Origin: Arbacia lixula
Lineage: Eukaryota > Echinodermata > Echinoidea > Arbacioida > Arbaciidae
Direction: 5' to 3'
Assembly: GCA_963669155.1 (NCBI GenBank)
Contig: OZ022588.1
Location: forward strand, 4,316,606 to 4,380,605
DNA length: 64,000 bases
The notes under the pieces were generated by a model, which was not told the DNA's origin, did no database searches, and saw only the letters and a program-made list of their open reading frames with translations. This document shows, in pieces, positions 50,201 to 62,200 of this stretch; positions within the stretch are counted from its first letter, which is position 1, and the number at the start of each line of letters is the position of its first letter. The translations under genes and the position numbers were made by a program.

Positions 50201-53200
50201 ACAATGATGATTTTTATCATGACAGAAAGTACACCACTAAAATATGAGCTGCCTGCTCCCACCTAAACAAACAATTAAAAACTGCTCTGTTGCTATGGAA
50301 ATGCATGTACTTTTCATTGATGTGTTGACTTACGTTCACACTCTTCCTCAAAACATCGTTCTACCATTGAAGGTGGATCCTCGCCAGTGCAGTTGCCTGA
50401 GGCAACAATCTCGTTTGTTTCCAGCCGTATGCAAGCAACATCTCGGGTGCGCACCCCTTCACCACAAGTCTCAGAGCACTTTTTGGAAGATGAAGAGAGA
50501 GAGATTTTAGACACTTCTTTCATTGACAATTTCAGGAATTTAGTGAGGAATTAAATGAATTACACAACTAGGTTTCTGCCTTCCATCACAAAATCAGCAA
50601 ACAATATAATAAGCCAGTTAATGCTTACATCATGGTCACATAATGGACACTCCACTAAATCAAGAACGACTAGGGATTTGATCATGAAGCTGTGTAGGTG
50701 TGTTATTTTACAGCGTTCCCATACCAACAATAGAAGCAGGTGCACATGGTGGAATGTTCTTTCACTACCTTCTCAGAGCTCAATCGCTGTTGTCATATCT
50801 GCATTATAATGGGTATAAACGTGGTCCACTATCTATGGAATTTCCATTTTATTCTGTGAGTGGTACAATTAGCCCGATATCATTCGTACCAGGAATATGC
50901 TCATGGCCACATTGCAACGATGAACTTGCTTATTGCAATTCGTTATCACTGCATTATTGGTTCATCTGACATAGCTAAACCAGATATTGACGTCTGAGCT
51001 TGCCCTTCTTAAGGCTAGGTAATCATTCTGGAGAACAAATTACTAGACATCAATGTGTTAGTGCTCTGTTAAGTGAACTGACCTTTGATATTTGAATTAC
51101 CTCATGGTATCAAAACAGTTAAAGGTAATATTCATAGAAAATCCCTAAATATGAAGATGTTCATCTACAGAAAGCTTATAAGCCATACAATGAGCTTGGA
51201 TGACATTCAAACAATATATCACTTCCGAAAAAAGCAAAATTAGGATGAAAACAATCACCCTATTCTCTAGGACACATTTGCCCTACTGTCATCCGAAATG
51301 GCCTTTAGGTTTGACATAAGAAAAGGGAGGCGTTATTGTGCATCACACATGCAAATCCGCAGCTTCTTTTCAGCAGGGATGTGTTATGGAAGGATATGAA
51401 GCAACTTTCTTCCTTTGAACCCATGTGCCAAGCCGCTGAAAAGTTATGTGTTCTCAACAGGTGCTGTTCAGGTGTTTGAGCAATTATGAACATGATTGTG
51501 TGGCAACGGCTTCTCAGAGAGAACAAAAGAAATGTACAGTCTCATTTCGCTTGTCCCGTTCTGTCAATGGCATTAATACTTCCATGAGCATAACAGGTAT
51601 CAGCAAACACAAATAAACAAGTTTTTCAAGTGAAATATCTATGTTTCACGCAAACACACACAAACGCCGTTAATGATAATACACAGCTTAATATATCATT
51701 TTGAGAGTGGTTGAATCCCCCAAATGCACAAATTGTCGGAAAGTGAAGAAATTTGTCGATTTTGTAAGTAATACAAATAGCTTATATGTCCGCTTTTTTA
51801 ATGATTCCTCAATACTTATCGAAACAAAAGCAGAGTATTAGGATCTATCATTATCTGCCGTTAACTTCCTTATAGTTTGCAAACGAATTTGTCAAAAACA
51901 AAACGTTTACAGATAAATGGGAAATTAAAGAAATTTCTGTTCAAGTTGACATCAGCTAAATGTCGGCTCGGCACATGGAACATCAAAGCATTGTCATGAT
52001 TATGGAATGCTTTTGACATTCATGAGCACGCTTTAGAACACATACAGATGTTTGAATATATTATGCTTGGGTTTCTACTCCTTCGTAACACCTCCCTGTT
52101 TTCAGCCAGAAGCATCATGCATTATTAATGAAACTGTGATGGCACTTGCTGGTGGATTAACAGGTGTGATACACAATGGTCATTGTGAACATTTTGTGTG
52201 TAGATTGCAATTAGTCTCTATAGCTGCGTGAAGTATATCCCAGCTATGACGTACACACAAAGCCACTTTCCCTTAGGCGATTTCGTACGTCAGGAGAGAG
52301 TCAATTTAGTGAAATTTGATTTTCATGAAACACGAAACTGAACACTTTTATGGCATGTTAGCTACATAAATTACTTTAATAACTCATTCAACTATATTTA
52401 TTTGATTTTATTTCCTTAAATAGAAGCACTTCTTGAGATACTGCATACATGGACAGAATACAGCAATAGATATCCTGGAAACAAGTCCCTGGCTTGTTTG
52501 TGCTGGAGACAGCGTAACAGCTTGAAATGCATCTATGTAAAATGGTGGGTAAATAAGGTTCGTTTAATTTCTAGTTATTTTGAACAAGGTGTTATTCTTT
52601 GGTCATTTTTTGCTGATTTTGCAAAGAGTACTGACCTTTGGCTAACTTTTACAGTCCACTGGTTCCACAAACTACCACAAAATCTCTTGCCTCTTGGAAG
52701 TTTCTTCAGAAATTGTATGAATGGAGTCAAGACGGGGGAAAAAACAATGCCTCTCGCCACTTAAAGAGTGGAAAAGGGATAAAAGGTCTTCAACACATTA
52801 TACATGTGAATACATTTTAGACGCAGGGAAATGCTTGGCAAGTGAAATATAAGCGGCTGACTTACTGGTCCAAAATCATCCACGCGGTAACCATACTCAG
52901 GACATTCAGTGAACTGAACAAGGAATTGGAAACTGCCTGCGTAGTCCACACCATTGCGCGTGAAGTATGCCAGACCGTTAGAGCCATATGTGGAGACTTG
53001 TGTATTGGCATTGTCGCTCTCACCGCAAAACTGCTGTACTCGATATGGGTAGTAAGGATCAACAAACTACAGAAGTGTGGAAAATAAGCAAAAAAAAACA
53101 AATTCATACATCACCTGACTATAACAAAGAATGCAATGACTGTGATTACAACTAGAGATATTCAACTGTGCACAGTCGTCTGGTATGCCTCTGTCCTCAT

Positions 53201-56200
53201 GCTCAGACACTGAAGTATTGCCATAATCTCTCAGTAAAAGATCCTCATGCAATGCCTGGAAAACTAGTTATGTGGCTATGATAAACAACTTAATTGAGAG
53301 AAACCTGTCATGAATCATCATTCTTTTAAGTTTTCTAAAATAATGTTAAAGTACTTCTTGATTTGGTGAATAAATGAGATTCGGACAGAGGGATGGACAG
53401 CCAGGAAATATAATGCCTTCAGGCCACTTCATGGCTGAGGCACAAATATTGTGGAGTTAAATATTATACAAATATTCACTGCTCTGAGCCTATGAATAAA
53501 ACTATAGGCCCAAGGCTCAAGACCTTAAAAACATGTATGATCCAGAGACACATAGCCAAGGGTCATGGCATGATTTATAAATTCCTTGAATGTCAGGTGC
53601 CATACTAATGACTGGCTTTAAAAGAAGATTTATAATGATAGATTACTACAAGCAATACTAGAACCCCATCTTAAACAGTATCACATGTAAAGCTTGTGGT
53701 GCCCAAAATGTTCAAGGTCCAGTTAACTAACCATGAGGAAAGTAACACTTAAGTCATATTTACATACTGGTATAAAGGTAAAGAATGAGGCCAATGAACT
53801 TTTACTATTGATAGGACATGTATACATAAAGGAAAAAACATTGACAATCAAAGGAGGATAAAATGCAAAATGACTGATCAGGTTTTAACCAAGAGCAGGC
53901 ACAGCAGAAAAAGGACCAGTACTCACAGTTAGAGACTGCCCAAGGCATGCTCCAGTTTCATTCTGTGGTGGTGGGCTGAGATCGTAACTCGTCACTAATA
54001 CCGTCAGGCAGTCACCATCCAGTGACGTCACATTGTAGATACAGTCCACCTCCAGATCAGCAGTCTCGCGATTGACCACCGTGTTTCCCACTGTGATCTC
54101 CTCATAGCATACTGCCCGGGGAGAGAGAGAGGAAGAGGTTCACTTTATATCGCTGGCATATTTTAGCTTCAGCTTTCTATACACATGTCCAACAATGCAG
54201 TTCTCAATTAACTTGTTACAATTTCTCCAATATACATGTAATTCATTACATACTCAACTGCATGTCAACTATAACACGCTGCACTATGCAAGCTACCAAT
54301 GTCATGTTATATTTAGATCCAGCTTCAAACCTATATCCCATTAATTGCCTTCTAATACACTACATATTCAACATGTATAAATATGTGATTCTTAATCATT
54401 CCTTTATCTTCCTCCCTTTGACCCTTGACCCTCCGCAATATTGTACAGTTTTCCTCCTGGCACCCTAATCCCACCCCACCCCACCCTCCTTCACCATTTA
54501 AAGGTACATCATCAACAAACTTACCTGGGCATGGGTCATTTCCACACTCTTGGACTTCATTTGGTCGTGGGTCAGTACACAAGCCATCATCCACTGCTGT
54601 GCCCAAGCTCAGGTCAGAGCAGACCACAGATCGTTGCTGCACTCCACTCCCACATGTCACATCGCACTGCCATGAAAAATATTTTGGAAACGTTACATAT
54701 ACAGCGCCATCAGAACAAGCTACGTTCATCTTTAAATCAATTCTTATACACTTTACACCAAGAATAGCCACAATTTTTTTTTCACAGATGTGAACTATTA
54801 AAAATGGGGGCTCCAATGTAAATATGTTTTTCTTACCTGTCATTTAACGCTGTACCAAAATGTCAGGTCATGTGGAAAGTATCAAAGGTCAAAATTGTTT
54901 CTTTTGCCAATTATAGCCCTATAATGTGACATAATCTTGGAACTTTTTTAATACCTTCATTTCCACCTTTCACAAACAGATCCTACTTTTTGCTAGGGAG
55001 TTTAGTCATGAAGATCAAATTACAGTGAAATCACACTTTCATTCCTCTACAGCTGCAAGGAAAAGGAATCCCAAATAACTCACACGGTGGAAAGGAAAAG
55101 CAGGATTGTTATTGGGGGACACACCTAGCAGCTTAGCTCTTTTATTACCATTGGTATGAATATGTGTAGTAAGCCAATAGGGTTTTTAACCCTGTGTTTG
55201 CCACATGTGACTTTATCCACACTTAATACACACAATTCCCATAGAATCGCAGTCTATCTGGCACACAAATGGTAAAGGCCTGGTAATGAAAGGGTTAAGG
55301 AGTGACCCTGCCACCAGCCAACGTGACATCTGCACACCCTACAGTGGGTCTCACCTGTGAAAAATCGCCCACTTCATAGCCATACTGAGGGCACTCCACG
55401 ATGGCGAAGTATGCAGTGAAGCCTTTGAATGTATCCTCCTCATTAGAACGGAATGTCAGCGATGACTCGTTAGTCCTTGAGCGCCAAATGGGTGGCCTGG
55501 TGTTGCCGCAGTAGGTAACACCAATATACTCCCAGTTCTCATCTTCAAGCTGCAAGTGAAATAAAACAAATCAACTGGGTGAACATCATGCAGTCACCTT
55601 GTTTTTATAATTGCCTCTGCTCTCTGATCACCAAGTGTCACCATTTTCTTTCCAACTGATAATGCACGCTTCAATTTTATGATTAAATCCAGTTTTTGAG
55701 AAGACAGCGCTGCCAATTGGACAGCCAAAATAATTGTTGCTTTAAAAATGCCCTGATCATGTAAAAACCCCTTATGACTTGACCCTTAAAAATAGCCATT
55801 AGTAATATAATACATTGAGTCCTTGAACCATTCATAATGCAGGTCTCTGTAGAGACATTCAAGAACTGATACTGAAGTAAGTGTTGTGACCCCACAAACC
55901 AGATTTGGTCACATACCATTACAAAATTCATTAAAGGGAGTATATTGTACTGGGAAGGCAAAAAGCCATCAAAAACGAGATCATGATCAATCTTCTTACC
56001 AATGGTCTTACATTCATGTATTGTCCATTTTATAAACTTGCTGAAAGTTATTTGCCCTCAAATGATCCAAATTTGGAGTAATTAGTGATTAAATCACAAA
56101 TCCACAAACTGTTCGGGCCGAACATTTTGAAAATTTCACTAGTAATCATTAATCACTCCAAATGTGGATCATTTGAGGGCAAATAACTTTCAGCAAGTTT

Positions 56201-59200
56201 ATAAAATGGACAATACATGAATTCAAGACCATTGGTAAGAAGATTGTTCACGATCACCCTTTTGAAGGTTTTTTGCCTTCCCAGTACAATATACTCCCTT
56301 TAAAGCTACAACATTAGTTTATCCTGGACCCAGTTCAGTACTTCCATGTACAATCTTCTGTGTAAAGGCCCACATAGAAACAAGAGCATGTAATGACTTA
56401 TGAACTTCATCTGGACAATGTAATCATAAGTGAGTTACCTCAACAGAATCAACATTCTCGCAAGGATCCTCCCCTACTCCCTCTTCTCCGAGAGCGAAGG
56501 TGCCAATGAATGTGATGCGGGCACACTGGTCGTTAGCAAGGAAAGAGTAGGTACACTCCTGGTTGTTGTCATAGGCTGCTGGAGAGTTGGGACTAGTAAA
56601 GATTCCCTCCTCTGTCAGCACTCTGTCACAGGCTATAGGGTAACAACCACACAAAGAAATGCACAGTCAGCATTAATAAATATTACTATACCCCCCCCCC
56701 CAAAAAAAAAAAAAAAAAAAAATGATAATAATAATAATAATAATAATAAATGTTATACAAATATCAATGTATTGTTAAAATCATAGGTACAAGGGGACTC
56801 TAAATCGTGCATGACCCCAGGTGTATATTTTAGAGATGACTGCTGGCCTATGATAGTGCAACTAAGGATCATGACATATTTTAGAGAGCCCCATTTACTG
56901 GTAACCATGAATAAATCAATTCTCTCTGCTTTGTACAGCCACTGAATTATGGTAAAAGGTGTAAAATGATGCAAGATAATATTGATAGATTACGAATATA
57001 TATTGAGCCTGCATCCATTCAATATGATTTCTTCCAAAGCAAATTGTCACCCTATTTTTTTTTAGAATGGCAATGGTGTGTACCAAGCATATTTGATGTG
57101 TAGTAAAAGGTCACAGCCGAAGCAGATCAAGACGTTGTGTGACAAGCTGAACTAGTGCAAAATGGCAGTCATGGCAGTTGCACATTTAATAATGTAAAAA
57201 TGTGAAACACATTTCACCACACATGGTGTTGTGCCAATAATATATTTTAAGTGCTAAACAAAGTTCTTTGCTCAAGGGCATAGTTGATTTAAATTTTCCC
57301 AACAAATCATATGGCAGGATGCTTTAAAGTTATATAAACACAAGGACTACCCATCTAAATACTCATACAGAGCCTTAAAAAGAAAGACCATTCTACTGAC
57401 TCTTTTACCACCTAAAACTGACAATTGTTTTAGATATCAACTACATTATTTTTAGATTTTTCCTTAACATGATCCTGAATTCATGATTCATGAGAATAAG
57501 ACCAATGATCTGCATAACACATTGAATCATGAATGAATGAATACAGAAGTGGTAAGTGATAGTACTGAGAACAAAGGAAAATGCATCTTCACTTAATACA
57601 TAGAAACTATAAGTGTGATGTACATGTTCATAGGCAACTGTACACTACAGTCATGTAGCACTAATAAATAAGTACTTGCATGGGCAGGAATAGAGTAAAA
57701 AGAATAACTCACATGGGCAGGGCTCTTCATTGCATGGCATAGTGGTGGGGGGTTTGACATCTTGGCATACTATGTCTGCCACGAGCTGGCCATTGGAGAA
57801 ACGTGTGCACCTAACCTCACGAATCTTGATACCTCCACCACACGTCGCGGAGCACTGACAAAACCAGAACATTAATGAACTTGTTAACCACCCACATGCA
57901 TAGGTTTATATTTTTATTCATTTATTATTATAATATACCCGGTGTATCCCCTTCACTGGTTAAACACTGTTTTAACAGAAGGCCTGGCTTTTATATGTTG
58001 ACATTTAACTCAACATGGTATACATACATACAAACAAATAACATGTACAGTTCAGTGACAACTGACATATATACATATATACATCATTATGGAATTTGTA
58101 TTATTTGAGCAAAAATGATAACAAAACTCTATCGGGTAGACCCATATATATGCATTAGGCCTATTTCATTTTGGCCCACATTGTAACTAAATAGCAGGAT
58201 TAAGTCTGTATTAAGGATTCTCATACACACAAATGTGATAAAGATCATTGTAATACATTTGTGTTTACCATATGTTCCTCATATTGACCAATATGTTCAA
58301 AATTGATAGAAAAAAAACAATACAGTGGGGTATTCAGAATCAATAATAAACAAGGAGCACATGCAACCTATTTTTAAGCATGTGGTGAATTATTAAAAAC
58401 AACTATCACAAAGTTTTCCTCACTACTCCATTTAATAGCCTGTCAGGATTTTCAGGTCAGTGACTTATACAGTACTCGTACAGCAATAAAGCGACTGGAA
58501 ACAAATGAAATAGAGAAAAGGGGAAAAGTGCTTTCTTTTTTCATGAATTGATCAAATTCACTATAATATTCCTGTTCTTTCTTTTTGTAGAAGGAAAGTC
58601 CTTTGACAAGATTCTTGCTTGATATTGGTTATGTCAAATAGTAATTATATCAAATAGTAATTAGTGTGTAATTTTCCTCCAGTAATGCACATAAATCCCA
58701 TTCAGGAACATAAAAAAATGCCACAGGCAGGGTTCCCCTGTGAAGAAAACGCGCTGTGCAAACACCACGCATCGAGTCCAGAAGGGCCATTCCACGGAAA
58801 TGTTATGCGAGTCACACGTTTCATGTCACACAATTTGCAAACAAGGGTCTAGATCAAAACTGAGAAAATATTGGAGGTGAATCCATTACTCGATCAAGTA
58901 AATCGATCATCTATACCGACATGTGACTCGTATCACACAGCATGCGTGACTAGCATGACACTTATATGGAATGGCCCAGGAAGTGACTATGAGCCACAAA
59001 TAAATTTACTGCACCATCCGTAAAATCAGTATCAGTCGTATTATTCTGATTGTTTTGGCTTTCTTTGAGCCACGCGTTCCATGAATGTGTACCATGTGTC
59101 CAGCACAGATATCTGATAAGTGACATTCTGCCAGCGTAGAAGATTTTCTGGTGACCATGCTGATCACAGGAAGGGTTGATTGATAAGTAAAACTAATAAT

Positions 59201-62200
59201 CTGCAAGGCCTGCTCCTTACCACACTGAAGGGTCCTGCAATGAAGCCAAAGTCTGGACACGCATCAAAGTTGACCAATGCTTCATATCCCCTGCCCGTGC
59301 CTTCCTCGTTTGTTTGGAAAACAAAGTCGATGTTTGAAGAGCGGGAGTAGAATACGGGAGCTGTGTCATTGACTGGTAGAGGACAGTAACGCAGGCTCAC
59401 TCCACCATCTTCATCAGTGATCTACAGAAGGAAATTAGGTTTGTGTAAGATTCAACATTGCTATTTTGATTAACAGTAACAGCAAAAATTTATATTTCCT
59501 TGTAACCTAACAAGACCAGCATTGCCAGACAATTCAGACTACGATCCCCCTAATAATGTGTGAGAGCTGTATCCCCAGAATCCTGTAATCTGTGAAGCCT
59601 CTGATTGCCACAAGTACTGTAAATGAATACATCCTCTACATATATTTGGCCAGCATATATGAAGATCATCCTTCATTAACAGTGGACATTTCATCTAAAA
59701 TATGTCCCACTGCATCTTTCTAATCTTCCCATTTAACATCATGACAGATATTCCAAGACAATGTTAGACGAGGAATATACCAGGTTATTATTTGATCTCA
59801 ACTACTTTACGGAAATGTTTCATTATTTATTGCTAACCATGCCATCAAACAACATCATAGATATGACCTTCTATGACCAGTTATACTGGCAATTACGCCA
59901 TTTAATGAAGTTTTTTCACTGAACATCTGCACTAAAACCACCAATTGTATCATCAGCTTCATTATCACCACCACCAACATTATAACCATCATCACTATCA
60001 GAAAGTGACTTTTAATGCCAAGTCAAGAATAACTATTTCTTTTTATTATGTATGTTATGTACGTGGTGAAAAGGCCTCCTTATTGTATGTCGTGTATGAC
60101 TATTGTTGAAGTTATGTGATGCAATGAATTGAAATCAATTATATTTGGAAGCCAATCAAATATGCTACAACAAACAGACAAAACTAGAGCAATTTGACTG
60201 CCATGCAGTCGATAAATATGCTTCCACCTCTTTGCTAGCTCTATTTAGATATATTCTCAGGAAGTGTGCATGCTTTGTGAGCAATGTACCATTGACCTCT
60301 GACCTTCCAGCAATTTCACCAAAAATGTCACCAGTCTACCCCCAAGTAGTGATCCATTTTCTCACTATGTTTGGTTGGAATTGCGCCATTGGATTTGGAT
60401 TTATTGTGAAAAATATTAAGCTTGTGGTAGTTTTTAGCCAATTTTGGCAAAGTTCACTGACCTTTCACCTCTGACCTTTCAGAAATTTTACCGAAAATGT
60501 CACCAGTCTATCCCAAGTAATGGTCGATCTGTGTGCCATGTTTAATGAGAATTGCTTCCTTAGATTTGGATTTATTATGAAAAAGGTAAATTTTTTACAA
60601 TTTTTCACAAAGTTCATTGACTTTGACCTCTGAACTTTCAGGATTTTTACCAAAAATGTCACGTCTAACCCCAAATAGTGATCAATCTTTGTACCATGTT
60701 TAACGAGAATTTTATCCATGGATTTGGATTTAGAGTGAAAACTGAATTTTTTTTCACTAAGTCCATCAACCTTTGAGCTGTGACATCAATCAGGTTTGGC
60801 CCCAATTTTACACTCTTCATTACTTTCATGCAATACACATTCAAGACAGACGGACGGACAGACGGACGGACAGACGGACAACCCGGCAACATAATGCCTC
60901 CAGCCACTTCGAGGCAGAGGCATAAAAACATAACTTCCATGTTTCTTACCAGGATATAATCTGGGCACTCATCATCATCATCATCATCCTCATCATCCTC
61001 ATCATCAACAGGCTCTCCCAGGTCAAATATGTCAAAGGAGACTGTGATGCACTGGTCGCTGTTGGGGTTGGAGATGGTGGTAAGGCAGTCAAGGTTATTG
61101 TAGTATTCGCCCCTCTCAAATCCAGGGCTGACCAACACTCCGGGGCTGGTCACGTTCTCGGAGCAGACTGAGGACCAGAAATACAGAAAGAGCACAATTA
61201 TAATATGATCCCAGTAAATAATTCCTGTATGATAAAAGCATCTAAACTTGACTTGAATATAATAACTTGCAATTATCAATCTTGACAGAATCATTATGAC
61301 AAAGATAATAATTTGACTGCACATAGAAATATGCCTCTGCATATTTGTTGGACAAAATTTGTTGACCTTAGATCTCTAGGTGTTACTCAACTCTATTTTT
61401 GCCAAAATTTGTGGATATATTACCTAAAATCTTGTTCCTTTAAGTAGTTAGTCTATCTTGCTTTCCAACAAATCATGTTGGTTAAACTTAGGTCGTTGAA
61501 TTGTATTCATTGTGATAAAAACTTTTTAGCTATTTGGAGGCAAAACTCACCACTTCATCTGCATGAGGTGAGCCACTGTTACATGTTTGGTTGAAGTAAT
61601 TTTTGGTTGTTTTTTTACCTATTAGCTTGAAAATGAGTGACTACTTCCCAGGATACATGAGCACAGAAATCTGTGTAATCCCCAATATGAATCAACCAAA
61701 CTGCAGACAATCAAATTACACTTTCAAAATTCCTGAACTCTCTGAGCAAATTAGTGTCAATTAGAGCTACATATCCTTGTTGGAAATTTCCTAAGATATA
61801 TAAATAATCGTTGTTTTGACCATGAAATTATATAGATACGGAGAGTTTTAAAAACAAACATAAATTGCATAACAGTGTATCTGATGTATGTTTATTCATT
61901 TAGAACAGAAAAGGAGGCGGGTTGTTTATTTTGTAAAGTAGAGTAAGACATATCGCAGTAATTCTCAGAATACGGCATGAGGGGAGTTTTCCTTTGTGAC
62001 TACATGTATATACCTGGGCACTCCTCTGTGTTGCAGGCCTCAATGGATTCGTAGATGTTGTCGTCCTCGTCACAGTCACTAGACATCTGCATGGTTGCTG
62101 GGTTTATACAAACCACATCCCTGGTCCTGTTCCCACCTCCACATGACACTGTGCACTGAGGTATGACATAGATGTACAGCATGTTAAAGGCAATGGCATG

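Noticed and set aside
53067-53252. Minus-strand frame directly upstream of the CUB4 second-half exon
   Set aside because: It would need the intron to be retained. The acceptor at 53,066 gives a perfect CUB junction, and the frame has no CUB or TSP1 features.
54425-54793. Plus-strand open frames of over 100 residues
   Set aside because: Shadows of the T4 exon and its introns on the opposite strand.
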